Source of the DNA: a candidate division KSB1 bacterium
GTDB taxonomy: Bacteria > Zhuqueibacterota > Zhuqueibacteria > Zhuqueibacterales > Zhuqueibacteraceae
Length of the DNA stretch: 64,000 nucleotides
Assembly (NCBI GenBank): GCA_034506255.1
Contig: JAPDPX010000001.1
Coordinates: forward strand, 434,001 to 498,000
Direction of reading: 5' to 3'
Part shown: in pieces, positions 25,068 through 33,952 of the stretch
How positions within the stretch are numbered: the first letter of the stretch is position 1
Layout: every line of letters begins with the position of its first letter
Made by a program: the position numbers and the translations under genes
The notes under the pieces: model-generated
Told to the model about the DNA's origin: nothing
The model's database searches: none
Seen by the model: only the letters and a program-made list of their open reading frames with translations

Positions 25068-26921
25068 TCACGCTTTGTGGCGGCGCTGCTCGGCTTTCAA
25101 GGCGTCTTCCAGCACGGCGATGGCATCGGAATCAATCCGGCCTTGAGTCAAATAGTTTTGTGCGACGATGGCGCTGATCGCATCATGATTTTTAACGGCG
25201 AGATTCAACTGCAGCACTGCCTTGAAAACCCGCAACGCTTTGTCGTCGGTACGGCCCATAAGTAAATAGACATTCGCCAGGGCTGCATAGAGTTTGACCC
25301 GGTTGGGATGGCGTGTCAAAAGCTTCTCGTAAAGCTGCGCCGCTGCAGCGTAATTGCCCCGTAACAGATAAAACCGGGCCCGCATCGTGGGCGAGATCAC
25401 CACCGCTGCAAACGCGGTCAACAAGACAAGGAGCGTGCCAATGTAGAGGCCGCGATTTTTATCTGATGAAACTTCGACAACTGCCACGTTTTTCGCACCC
25501 CCGCTTTCTTGCGCCAAAGTCCGTTGCACCCGAGTTTGTGCCAGGCGATCAACCACGTCGCGATAATCGGGTTGCACCATCCGTATTTTTTCCAATGCGA
25601 CTATTGCCTGCGTCCAATCCTGACGTTCAAAGGCAACTTCGGCCACGCGGTACAACGAATCCAGCATGGCAGTCGCCGGCACCGGATCCTTGATGTGCAG
25701 CGCGCTTTCGATCTCGGCCAGCAGCGCGGTGGTTTCGCGATAACTCGGATTGATCCGACGCACTTTTTCCAACGCGGCCAGGGCTGCGCCAAGATCATTG
25801 CGATTCATGGCGGTGACGCCTTCGGCATAATAACGCGCCACGATCGTCTCGCTGCTTTCGCGATCCAGGCCGCTTTGCGCTTCGGCCAGATGTTTGCGCA
25901 CCTCGCGGAAGTTGTGATCCAGCTCCGATACTTTTTCAAAGGCCAGGATGGCGCGCGTCCAATCACGGGCTTTCAATGCGGCGAGACCGGCGGCATACTC
26001 GCTCTCCAACCGGTCTTCCTGCTGCTTCTGCTGCAAGCGCCGGTGCGCGGTTGCAAGTCCGGCGCGAGCATCTTGGTCAGCGGGGTTCTGTTGCAGCATC
26101 GTTTCGTAGACAGCAATCGCCAGCTCCCAATTGCCCGCGGCCGCGTGCCTCTGTGCCTGCTCCCGCATCGCCGCCCAAGTTTTCTCCTGCGTTGCTGCTT
26201 GCTGCGCGCTTTCCACTGCTGTCAGCAGGGCATCAATCGTTTTGTCTTCCGGCTTCTTCGCCTTGATCTGTTCCAGCAATCGTTTTGCTTCCTGCAGGTT
26301 GCCACCCGCTTTCGCGTTTTCCACCGCGGCGTAGAGACGCTGCCGCTCGATCTCCTCCTCAGCAAGCTGGAGAAGTTTTTGCATTTCGCTTTGGCGTTTG
26401 GAGGATCGCGGTTCGAGATTTAGCGCGGTTTTCAGCTCGGCCGCCGCTTCACCGTGGCGGCCCTGCTCGATCAGCAGACGGCTGATTTCCAGGACAACAG
26501 CAGCGCGCACCTCGTTCGCAGGCGCCAGCGCCCTGGCGGCACGGAAATTCTGCTCGGCCTCGCCGGCTTTGCCCAGCTTTTTTTGGGTGACGGCCAGTTC
26601 ATACAAAATTTGCAGCTTCAATTCCGCTTTCAGGCGCTCCGGCCTGGCCGTGAGAGCTTTGCCGAGGTATTGCCCGGCGTTTTGATGATCGCTCTGCTGT
26701 TTGTACAGCACCCCGAGATTGTAAAGTGCCTCGACAAAATTGGGATCCAGACTGATGGCTTTTTGATAGGCGGCAATTTTCCTCGCCGGTTCTTTTTCCT
26801 GCACAGCGAGATTGAACCAGTTGGTGGCCTCGGCAATTTTCGATTGCGCCACCACTTCGCACCAGGGCCCGAGCAGCAGCGCCAACGCGGGCCCTCCCGC
26901 AAAGTTGTGTATGGTTTTCAT
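25068..26921 (-). CDS. TPR-repeat protein with one internal membrane segment
   Basis: 617 residues. The ATG at 26921 has GGGAG upstream, and the N-terminus has a hydrophobic stretch that may be a signal. Most of the chain is tetratricopeptide-like repeats: the first set near residues 30-130 (AISLDPNFVEALYNLGVLY), a coiled-coil middle, and more repeats at 240-460. A hydrophobic helix at about 486-504 (LYIGTLLVLLTAFAAVVI) is followed by two further TPRs. It is a scaffold or assembly protein of the envelope. It starts just downstream of a TonB-receptor gene on the same strand and may be in its operon. No specific function can be given. Confidence 0.85.
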   Translation of the reverse strand: MKTIHNFAGGPALALLLGPWCEVVAQSKIAEATNWFNLAVQEKEPARKIAAYQKAISLDPNFVEALYNLGVLYKQQSDHQNAGQYLGKALTARPERLKAELKLQILYELAVTQKKLGKAGEAEQNFRAARALAPANEVRAAVVLEISRLLIEQGRHGEAAAELKTALNLEPRSSKRQSEMQKLLQLAEEEIERQRLYAAVENAKAGGNLQEAKRLLEQIKAKKPEDKTIDALLTAVESAQQAATQEKTWAAMREQAQRHAAAGNWELAIAVYETMLQQNPADQDARAGLATAHRRLQQKQQEDRLESEYAAGLAALKARDWTRAILAFEKVSELDHNFREVRKHLAEAQSGLDRESSETIVARYYAEGVTAMNRNDLGAALAALEKVRRINPSYRETTALLAEIESALHIKDPVPATAMLDSLYRVAEVAFERQDWTQAIVALEKIRMVQPDYRDVVDRLAQTRVQRTLAQESGGAKNVAVVEVSSDKNRGLYIGTLLVLLTAFAAVVISPTMRARFYLLRGNYAAAAQLYEKLLTRHPNRVKLYAALANVYLLMGRTDDKALRVFKAVLQLNLAVKNHDAISAIVAQNYLTQGRIDSDAIAVLEDALKAEQRRHKA

Positions 26922-26937
26922 GGCTCATTCTCCCTGG

Positions 26938-28900
26938 TTAAAATGAAGCTTCCAGGCCGCCCCAAAGCGTGCGCGGTTGTTTTTCGCCAAAAGGAAATTG
27001 CGCGCGTTGAGTGTTGGTGAGATTCAAAATCGAAATCCCCGCCCGAACTTTTGGGCTGAAAGCATATCCCGCATAAGTATTGACCAGGAAATAGGAGGGC
27101 ATCCGGACTTGCAGTGGAACGGGCGGCAGGCTCACATACGAGAACGGCCACGTCGTCTTTCCGGAGGTGTATGCCCAGAGGTTGAAAAAAATGCCGGCCG
27201 AAGGATTGCGATGCACACCGAAAGCCGCCCTGCTGCGCGGCACGGAATTTTCGAATCCCAAATACGAGCTTTGATCGGAAATTTTCTCATACGCGTACGT
27301 CGCTTGCACGCGCCAGGCGTGCGGCAGCAACAATCCCACTTCCGCTTCGCCACCGGTGTTGGTGGATTTGCCGCCGTTGACAAAGGAGATGGTGGTGAGA
27401 TCGCGCTGGTCGAAAAAGATGAAACCGGAAAGCGCTTCGAGAAAAAAATCGAGGCCCAGCAGGATTTTTTCATTGCCCCACAGTCCGCGATAGCCGGCTT
27501 CCAGCGCCGCGGCCCTCTCCGGTTTCAGCGCCGTACTGCCCAGCACCTGTGCCGGTCCAAACTGCGAGACGACAAAATATTCCACCAGCGAAGGCGAACG
27601 AAAGCCCTGTGCTGCAGTCAAGCGAAAGCTCTGCGTTGCACTCGGGGAAAACACCAGGGCGGCGCGCAGGGGGATTTCCGTGGTCGTGCGCGGCTTGTGA
27701 TCGATGCGGCCGCCGAGCGTGATCGTCACTTTCGGCAAGAGCGCGATCGCATCCTGCAGATAAAGCGAATACTGATCGAGGCGCTTTCTTTGGTTGCGGG
27801 TGACATTGCCTGTAAAGGCGTCACGCCGAAATTCCACACCGAGGACGAACGTCTGGCGCGCACCGAGTGGACGGGAATATTCCAGGGAATTATGCCACAA
27901 GGAGTTTGCGATATCCACGTGAAAAGGCACGCCGATGCCATCAGCGTTGAAGTCGATCAGGTTGAGATAACTTTGCAGCCTCAAAGTGCCGGCCTGGAGA
28001 CTGGCCTTGTAATTAGGTGAGTTGCGGTGTCGAGCGCACCGGCATGGCGAAGGGGCCCCAGGGCAGAAATTCATCATCGGTGGCACTGCCGGTGCCCAGC
28101 TCGAAGGAGACCAGGCCGGTGGTGCCAAAGGATCTTTCCAAATAGGCACGACCACGCCGGCTTTGCAAGGACAGGCGTTCGCCGTCACGGATGTCGGTTA
28201 GATTCACACCGCTGGCGCTCACTGCATAACCCCACGGATCGGAGGTGCCGGCATAACTGATCTCGGCGAGATGGGTGTTTTTTTCCGTGCCCAACAGGGT
28301 GCGCACGTGCACGCCCGGCCAGAACTGCGGCCGTTTCGTGGTGATATTGATGACACCGCTCACCGCGTTGGCCCCATAAAGCGAGCCGGAGGGGCCGCGC
28401 AGCACCTCGATGTTTTCGATATCCTGCAGGCCGAGAGGAAAAGTATTCCAAAACACCGTGCCGAAAAACGTGGTGTAAACGATGCGGTTGTCAATCAGCA
28501 CCAGGGTGCGGTTGGAGTACAGCCGGTTGTAACCGCGGGGGTTCACGTTGAGATTGCCGCGGTGGGTGGCAAAAACATCGATGCCCGGCAGCATGCGGAA
28601 CAGATCTGCGAGATTGGCCTGGCCATATTGCTGAACGGCTTCCTTCTGCAACACCGAAATCGCGGAAGGCGCCTGCAGGATATTTTGCAAAGTGCGCGTG
28701 GCTGAGAGCACTTCGACCGCGCCGAAGGAAAATTCCTGTGCGCTTATGGAAGTGTCTTGCGCCGCGCCGCCGGAGCCTGAACACACGAGCGGGAATGACT
28801 CTGCAACAAAAGCATGGGCGGGTTGGAAGATCAGACTCGCCAGACTGATGGGCAGAAGGAACAGCGGAAAGCAGCGTGAAGACATTTTTGCGTTTTTCAT
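26938..28900 (-). pseudogene. TonB-dependent outer-membrane receptor, frameshifted
   Basis: The ATG at 28900 (with GAGGG upstream) gives a signal peptide, a plug domain (LPGIDVFATHRG, IEVLRGPSGSLYGANAVSGVINI) and the first barrel strands, then stops at 28013-28015. The sequence continues in another frame to 26938 with typical barrel (QGFRSPSLVEYF, NPSAGIFFNLWAY) and the terminal Phe of outer-membrane proteins. Removing one base near 28015 joins the parts smoothly as ...PQLT-NYKASLQAG, so a single inserted base is enough. It may be a real recent mutation or an assembly error. Such receptors import siderophores, vitamins or metal complexes; the substrate is unknown. Joined length would be about 650 residues. 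Confidence 0.85.
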
Positions 28901-29043
28901 AACAGCCCTCAAGTGTGTATTGCGGAGTTATGTGGCAGGCCCCCTCGTGTCCGTAATAAAAATAGGCACGCATCATCGATGATGCGTACATCCGCCCTGC
29001 TTCTTTAAAGAAGTTCCTGGCACACAAACACACTGCGATATTA

Positions 29044-29065
29044 GTGTCGCATTGTATCGCGACAC
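29044..29065. promoter_or_regulatory. Inverted repeat, possible operator
   Basis: GTGTCGC and GCGACAC are perfect 7-bp arms around an 8-base spacer, about 330 bases before the RuBisCO start and 145 bases before the TonB-receptor start. The size and shape fit a dimeric regulator site; there is no T-tract. The regulator is unknown. Confidence 0.4.
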
Positions 29066-29283
29066 AAATGTCACACCATGAGTTTCTCTCTCCGCCACAA
29101 TTTCCTGCATTTGAAGGCCAAAGAAAACCTTCTGCAAAACATTGAACGGTCACCGGGCTTGATACTCTGCGTCAGCACAGTCGCATATCCGAATAGATGA
29201 TTTCACCTCCGAAGCGCCTGCAGCGTGCGGTAGTTTTGGAAATTTCATGAGCTACAGGCCGTGGTCGCGCCGTCCGCAAAACA

Positions 29284-29298
29284 TGGCACAGACTTCGC
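29284..29298 (+). promoter_or_regulatory. Weak sigma-54-like motif upstream of RuBisCO
   Basis: TGGCACAGACTTCGC has the GG-N10-GC spacing and a perfect TGGCAC half, but TCGC in place of TTGC. It is 97 bases before the RuBisCO ATG. It could be chance. Confidence 0.3.
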
Positions 29299-29311
29299 GG
29301 GTGAAAATGGC

Positions 29312-29350
29312 AGCGCAAGCCTCCCTGCTTGCAGACAAGATCCCCGCGCG
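29312..29350. repeat. Second copy of the AGCGC/GCAGACAAGAT element
   Basis: Contains the 16-mer TGCTTGCAGACAAGAT (29326-29341), identical to 4663-4678, flanked by AGCGC and CCGCGCG. It ends about 45 bases before the RuBisCO ATG. Confidence 0.5.
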
Positions 29351-29394
29351 ACTTGATCCAAAAATCCCTGAAGTCATTGCCAAAAGGAGCGCCG

Positions 29395-30726
29395 ATGGCC
29401 GAGAAAAAATATCAAGCCGGCGTCCGGCCGTATGCCGAGACATACTATGCGCCGGACTACAAGCCGCTCGACACCGATTTGTTGTGTGCCTTTCGCATCA
29501 CGCCGAAATCCGGCGTCGACATGATTGAAGCCTCGGCCGCGGTGGCCGCGGAATCCTCCACCGGCACGTGGACGGAAGTCTGGTCGAATCAGCTCACCAA
29601 TATCGATTTCTACAAAGCCAAAGTCTATGCCATTCAAAACGACATCGCCTACATCGCCTACCCGATGGATTTGTTCGAAGAAAACTCGGTGGTCAATATC
29701 ATGTCCTCGATTGTCGGCAATGTGTTCGGCTTCAAGGCGGTGGCGGCGCTGCGGCTGGAGGATATGCGCATTCCGACGGCGCTGGTCAAAACTTTTCCAG
29801 GGCCGAATTTTGGCATTTACGACGAGCGCGTTATTGCCAACAAGTGGAATCGTCCGCTGCTCGGCGGCACAGTCAAGCCGAAGCTTGGGCTTTCGGCAAA
29901 AGATTATTCCCAGATTATCTACGATTGTCTCGTTGGCGGACTGGACACAACGAAAGATGATGAAAACATGAACAGCCAGCCGTTCAATCGCTGGCGCGAT
30001 CGTTTTTGCTATGGCATGGAAGCGGTGAAAAAAGCCGAGGCCGACAGCGGCGAAGTCAAAGGCCACTGGTTCAATGTCACCGCCGGCTCGACCGAGGAAA
30101 GCTTGCGGCGGCTGGAGTTCATTGCCGCGCAAGGCAGCCGCATGTTCATGTTCGATTTCATCACCGCCGGATTTGCCGCGACTGCCGACATTGTCAAGCG
30201 CGCCGGTGAGCTGCGGCTCATCATGCACTGTCATCGCGCCATGCACGCGGTGTTCACGCGTCCGAAAAATCACGGCATCCATTTTCGCGTCATCGCCAAA
30301 TGGCTGCGCCTGACCGGCGGCGATCACGTGCACACCGGCACGGTGGTCGGCAAGCTGGAAGGCTCGCGCTCCGAAACCAAGGACGTTTGCAATCTTCTGC
30401 GCGAGCGGGTTACGCCGAAAGGCGAAACGCTTTATTTCGAGCAGGACTGGGCGGGCCTTAAAACTGTCTGGCCGGTTGCTTCCGGGGGTATTCATGTGCA
30501 TCACATTCCGGCGCTTTATGAAATTTATGGCAATGATGCATTCTTTCTGTTTGGCGGCGGCACGCACGGCCATCCGCGCGGCAGCCGCGCCGGCGCCACG
30601 GCGAACCGTGTCGCCGTCGAAGCGATTGCCTCCGGCAAAACGCTCGAAGAAGCAGCCAAAGGTTGCAAAGAGCTGCGTGAGGCGATGGAATTGTGGGCGA
30701 ACACCAAGTTCGAAATCTCAGAATGA
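29395..30726 (+). CDS. cbbL: RuBisCO large subunit, Form I-like, no small subunit gene nearby
   Basis: 443 residues from the ATG at 29395, which has AAGGAG six bases upstream. Form I signatures: KYQAGV, TYYAPDY, SSTGTWT and DDENMNSQPF. The catalytic set is complete: K161 and K163 (KPKLG), carbamylated K187 with D189/E190, H280, H313, loop-6 K320 (VVGKLEG), and GGGT at 387-390. It is about 30 residues shorter than usual Form I (about 475), mainly in the mid-N region and the C-terminal tail. The next genes are phosphoribulokinase and CBS proteins; no rbcS is found anywhere in the window. This matches what is known of Form I-prime and related small-subunit-free groups. It fixes CO2 in the cytoplasm. 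Confidence 0.95.
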   Translation: MAEKKYQAGVRPYAETYYAPDYKPLDTDLLCAFRITPKSGVDMIEASAAVAAESSTGTWTEVWSNQLTNIDFYKAKVYAIQNDIAYIAYPMDLFEENSVVNIMSSIVGNVFGFKAVAALRLEDMRIPTALVKTFPGPNFGIYDERVIANKWNRPLLGGTVKPKLGLSAKDYSQIIYDCLVGGLDTTKDDENMNSQPFNRWRDRFCYGMEAVKKAEADSGEVKGHWFNVTAGSTEESLRRLEFIAAQGSRMFMFDFITAGFAATADIVKRAGELRLIMHCHRAMHAVFTRPKNHGIHFRVIAKWLRLTGGDHVHTGTVVGKLEGSRSETKDVCNLLRERVTPKGETLYFEQDWAGLKTVWPVASGGIHVHHIPALYEIYGNDAFFLFGGGTHGHPRGSRAGATANRVAVEAIASGKTLEEAAKGCKELREAMELWANTKFEISE

Positions 30727-30848
30727 ATTGGTGCATCGCCGGACTGACAGCGTCATGGCCCGCGGCATTGCGGGCAATGGGGGATAATGAATGCTCCTTC
30801 AATCCAAGATTCCATCGCGCCAACAATCCATAAAAATCGAGAATCGTC

Positions 30849-31823
30849 ATGAACAGGCAACGCCCCATCATCCTGGGCATCGTCGGCGACAGCGCCTCGG
30901 GCAAGACGACCATCACGCGGGGGTTGACAAAAATTCTCGGCCCCGAGCGCGTCACCCACGTGTGTACCGACGACTATCACAAATATGACCGCAAAGAGCG
31001 CGCGCAAATCGGCATCACCGCGCTGCATCCCGAATGCAATTATCTCGACGTGATGGAGCTGCATTTGGAGCGCCTGCATTACGGCCAGCCCATCCTCAAG
31101 CCGGTGTACGATCATTCCACTGGCACGCTGGTGCGCCCCGAATACGTGCAGCCGCGCGAGTTTGTGATCGTCGAAGGTCTGCTCGCATTTTTCACGCCCA
31201 CCCTGCGGCAGTTTTTCGATGTAAAGGTCTTTCTTGATCCGCCGGAAAATTTGCGCAAGGTTTGGAAGATCAAGCGTGACACCACCAAGCGTGGCTACAC
31301 CGTTGAACAAGTGCTGGTCGAGCTGGAGAAGCGCGAACCGGATTCCGCCGCTTACATTCGGCCGCAGCGCGAGCATGCGGATATCGTCGTGCGCTTCTAT
31401 CCGCCCAATGACGTGGTGCCCGAGACGGCCGGCCCCAATCTCAACGCACGGCTGGTGTTGCGACCGACGATTCCGCATCCGGATTTGACCTACCTTTATA
31501 AAAACGGCAAGGGCTCGGGCATCCGCCTGGAGCTGGGCCGTGATGACAGCCGGCCGGTGGACTTTCTCGAAATCGACGGCGATGTGGCGCCCGCGCATGC
31601 CGAGGAGCTGGAAAATGCGATTTGGCAGCATTTGCCCGACCTGCGGCCGGTGGGCGAAGACCAATTTGGCGAGTACCTGGATCGCAATGAAGTGCGGCAC
31701 AGCCACCCGCTGGCGCTCGCACAATTGCTGCTGACCTATCATCTGCTGCGCAAATACAACGACCGTGTGCAATTGCCCTTCGCCCCGCCAGTCGCCGCGC
31801 TCAGCCGCATGAACATTTCATAG
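30849..31823 (+). CDS. prk: Phosphoribulokinase
   Basis: 324 residues, similar in length to the cyanobacterial/plant-type enzyme. The P-loop is GDSASGKTT near residues 14-22, followed by the substrate segment TDDYHKYDR and catalytic-region VIVEGLLAFF (about 100-109). It makes ribulose 1,5-bisphosphate from ribulose 5-phosphate and ATP, so with the preceding RuBisCO gene it completes the two steps unique to the Calvin cycle. The spacing of about 120 bases and same strand point to co-transcription. The start ATG follows a weak ribosome site (GAGAA). Confidence 0.96.
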   Translation: MNRQRPIILGIVGDSASGKTTITRGLTKILGPERVTHVCTDDYHKYDRKERAQIGITALHPECNYLDVMELHLERLHYGQPILKPVYDHSTGTLVRPEYVQPREFVIVEGLLAFFTPTLRQFFDVKVFLDPPENLRKVWKIKRDTTKRGYTVEQVLVELEKREPDSAAYIRPQREHADIVVRFYPPNDVVPETAGPNLNARLVLRPTIPHPDLTYLYKNGKGSGIRLELGRDDSRPVDFLEIDGDVAPAHAEELENAIWQHLPDLRPVGEDQFGEYLDRNEVRHSHPLALAQLLLTYHLLRKYNDRVQLPFAPPVAALSRMNIS

Positions 31824-31833
31824 GTGCGCCTTT

Positions 31834-32013
31834 ATTTGTCGTGGCGCCTTCAGGCGCTCGCTGGTGTGCGTGAAGAACACCTGTTCAAAAGGAAACACCC
31901 AAAGTCTTGGCGCAGATTTCCCCGGCTTGCGGGGCAAACTAATCAGGCAGGATGCCTGCGCTGCCAGGCGCACACCATAATAGCTTGGGACCCTGAAGGG
32001 TTTACTACGAATT
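31834..32013 (+). repeat. Composite copy of the interspersed repeat (about 180 bp)
   Basis: Left end TTTGTCGTGGCGCCTTCAGG and right end GACCCTGAAGGGTTTACTAC, with palindromic filler in between (CCCGGCTTGCGGGG and GGCAGGATGCCTGC). It lies between the phosphoribulokinase stop and the first CBS gene. Confidence 0.65.
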
Positions 32014-32046
32014 ACTTGCTGCGAAAGTGTATCTGCAGAGATCGCC

Positions 32047-32487
32047 ATGCACACTCTCGGTGAATTGATTACAGGCCGTGTGCTTCACGTCGTCACGCCG
32101 GATTGGAGCGTGCAGCAGGCGGCAGAACTGATGGCCGAAAAGAACATCGGTGCCGTACCCGTGCTCGCCGAAAGGCGTCTGGTTGGAATCTTCAGTGAGC
32201 GCGACCTGCTCACACGTGTCATCGCCCAGAAAAAAGACCCGGCCCTCATCAAAGTCGGCCACGTCATGACACGCAATCTCATCGTTGCCAGCGCCAGCGA
32301 CGACTATCCCGCCTGCCTGGAAAAAATGAAAGCCGCCGGTTGCCGGCACTTGCCGGTCATCACAGGCGATCAGCTCGTCGGCATCGTCTCCATGCGGGAT
32401 TTGCTGCTGCACGACGTGAAGCAGAAGGACTCCGAAATCCGTCTGCTGAATGAGTACATTCATTTTGTGCCGTCGACCGTGCTGTGA
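32047..32487 (+). CDS. Two-CBS-domain protein
   Basis: 146 residues forming one Bateman module. CBS 1 spans about 5-60 (IGAVPVLAERRLVGIFSERDL) and CBS 2 about 70-130 (CRHLPVITGDQLVGIVSMRDLL). CBS pairs bind adenine nucleotides (AMP, ATP, NAD(H) or S-adenosylmethionine) and act as energy or redox sensors. There is no attached effector domain, so it probably acts on a partner. Its place between phosphoribulokinase and a second CBS protein inside the Calvin block suggests control of carbon fixation, as stand-alone CBS proteins do for some redox-regulated enzymes (inference). The ribosome site is weak. Confidence 0.9.
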   Translation: MHTLGELITGRVLHVVTPDWSVQQAAELMAEKNIGAVPVLAERRLVGIFSERDLLTRVIAQKKDPALIKVGHVMTRNLIVASASDDYPACLEKMKAAGCRHLPVITGDQLVGIVSMRDLLLHDVKQKDSEIRLLNEYIHFVPSTVL

Positions 32488-32504
32488 AAAAGCCCTTCTT
32501 TACT

Positions 32505-32660
32505 GCCCGATTACGCCCCTGCTCTTACTCCCGCTCCTATTCGTTTTCGTACTCGCTTTGAACGCTTTTCGAAAAGAGTACGATGAGAAAGAGTAAGAGA
32601 AGGAGTAAGAGCAAGAGCAAGAGTATGAGTATGAGTATGAGTATGAGTATGAGAATATGA
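32505..32660. repeat. Hexanucleotide-repeat element
   Basis: From about 32584 to 32656 the DNA is a run of GAGTAA, GAGCAA and at least five GAGTAT hexamers. It is preceded by a complementary pyrimidine-rich half and an inverted repeat TCGTACTC (32547-32554) / GAGTACGA (32576-32583). A related element with CTCATA and CTTACT hexamers is at 41567-41650. It lies directly upstream of the ribosome site of the second CBS gene. Confidence 0.8.
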
Positions 32661-32686
32661 GAGGGTATAAGCAAAAAGGAGCACCC

Positions 32687-33109
32687 ATGAAAGTCGGTGA
32701 AGTCATGAGCCGGCGTGTCGTGGCGGCGACACCCAATGCCACCTGTCAGGATCTGGCGAAAAAGATGCTCTCCGGTTTTTTCAGCGGCCTGCCCGTGGTG
32801 GATGAACAGCAGCGTGTCATCGGCATCGTCACCGAGTTCGACATTCTCAAAGTTCTGCAGAACCGCGACGAATACGGCTTCTGCTCCGCCACGGCCGAGG
32901 AGATCATGAGCAGGGAGCCGGTATGCCTCGAAGAGGACGCCGAGGTCGAACAGGCAATCAAAATCATGCGCGAGCGCCGGTTCATCCGCCTGCCGGTGGT
33001 GCGCAACGGCAAACTGGTTGGCGTCATCTCCCGCGGCGACATTTTGCGCGCGTATGTCCAGGATGATTTCGTCACGCTGCAGAATGGCGAGGTGACGGGG
33101 CGGGAATGA
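32687..33109 (+). CDS. Two-CBS-domain protein
   Basis: 140 residues from the ATG at 32687 (AAAGGAG seven bases upstream). It has two CBS repeats: LPVVDEQQRVIGIVTEFDIL at about 36-55 and LPVVRNGKLVGVISRGDILR at about 100-119. It is a nucleotide-binding sensor without effector domain, like the neighbouring 32047 gene but clearly diverged from it. The gene sits between the hexamer repeat and ribulose-phosphate epimerase. Two adjacent CBS proteins in a Calvin block suggest a hetero-oligomeric energy sensor, but no target is visible. Confidence 0.9.
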   Translation: MKVGEVMSRRVVAATPNATCQDLAKKMLSGFFSGLPVVDEQQRVIGIVTEFDILKVLQNRDEYGFCSATAEEIMSREPVCLEEDAEVEQAIKIMRERRFIRLPVVRNGKLVGVISRGDILRAYVQDDFVTLQNGEVTGRE

Positions 33110-33206
33110 GAGCGGGTGAGCGGGAGACGGGGAGGGTGGGAGAAAGGGAGAATTTGAATCTCGCAGGAACGGTTGAAATATTTTCAAGCGACCAGCAGCC
33201 AGCAAC

Positions 33207-33872
33207 ATGCAACGTCAAATAAAAATCGCCCCGTCCATTCTCTCGGCAGATTTTGCGCGGCTTGGCGAAGAGGTGAAAACCGTCGAGGCCGGCGGCGCGG
33301 ATTTGATTCATGTCGATGTCATGGACGGGCATTTCGTGCCCAATCTCACCATCGGGCCGGTCATCGTGCAAGCGCTCAGGCCGGTAACACGATTGCCGCT
33401 CGATGTGCATTTGATGATTGCGAATCCCGACTTTTTCATCGACGCTTTTGCAAGGGCCGGCGCCGATTATTTCACCGTGCAAGTCGAGGCATGTGTACAC
33501 CTGCACCGCACGCTGCAAGCCATCAAAGCGAAAAAGATGAAAGCCGGGGTCGCGCTCAATCCGCACACGCCGCTGGCTGCCATCGAGGAGATTTTGCCGG
33601 ATTTGGATTTGGTGCTCATCATGTCGGTCAATCCCGGCTTCGGCGGGCAGGAGTTTATTCCGGCAGCGCTCGACAAGCTCCGCCGTCTGCGCCGCATGTT
33701 GCAACAGCGTGAACTCACCCACGTCGCAGTGGAAGTCGATGGCGGCATCAAATTGGAAAATGCGCGGGAGGTGGTCGAAGCCGGCGCGGAGATTCTCGTT
33801 TCCGGCTCGGGCATTTTTAAAACCCCAAATCCGGCGGAGACGGTGAGGAGGATGAGAACAATATTTTCGTAG
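33207..33872 (+). CDS. rpe: Ribulose-phosphate 3-epimerase
   Basis: 221 residues, the normal length. Motifs: IAPSILSADFARLGEEV at the N-terminus, metal and catalytic positions in HVDVMDGHFVPN, HLMIANP, the loop MSVNPGFGGQ, and VDGGI in the last third. It interconverts ribulose 5-phosphate and xylulose 5-phosphate in the Calvin and pentose-phosphate cycles. It is part of the carbon-fixation block, between a CBS gene and transaldolase. Its TAG stop (33870-33872) is the TAG of TTTTCGTAG, the left end of an interspersed repeat, so the last residues may have been set by the insertion. Confidence 0.97.
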   Translation: MQRQIKIAPSILSADFARLGEEVKTVEAGGADLIHVDVMDGHFVPNLTIGPVIVQALRPVTRLPLDVHLMIANPDFFIDAFARAGADYFTVQVEACVHLHRTLQAIKAKKMKAGVALNPHTPLAAIEEILPDLDLVLIMSVNPGFGGQEFIPAALDKLRRLRRMLQQRELTHVAVEVDGGIKLENAREVVEAGAEILVSGSGIFKTPNPAETVRRMRTIFS

Positions 33873-33934
33873 TAAACTTTCGTCGTAGACCCTTCAAGGT
33901 CCCACTTTAGCGCCTAAAGGCACTACTACAAAAT
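33864..33934 (+). repeat. Interspersed repeat, nested copy, supplying the rpe stop codon
   Basis: A TTTTCGTAGTAAAC left end is followed at once by a second left end, TTTCGTCGTAGACCC, then CCTTCAAGG, and a right end CACTACTACAAAATT. The first TAG is the rpe stop codon. Confidence 0.8.
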
Positions 33935-33952
33935 TTCATGGAAGGACCACCT

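Larger units (their letters stand above)
28901..29394. other. Divergent promoter region between TonB receptor and RuBisCO
   Basis: About 490 bases that must drive both genes. It holds a perfect inverted repeat (29044-29065), a palindrome GCATCATCGATGATGC near 28971-28986, a weak sigma-54-like motif and a copy of the 16-mer repeat; all are listed or mentioned separately. No small gene is seen. Confidence 0.5.

Noticed and set aside
29281..29330. Firm sigma-54 promoter for RuBisCO
   Set aside because: The -12 half is TCGC rather than TTGC and the match overlaps a repeat region; kept only as a weak candidate.
32584..32656. Hexamer array considered as a CRISPR or coding repeat
   Set aside because: Unit of six bases with no spacers and no cas genes; a simple-sequence element.
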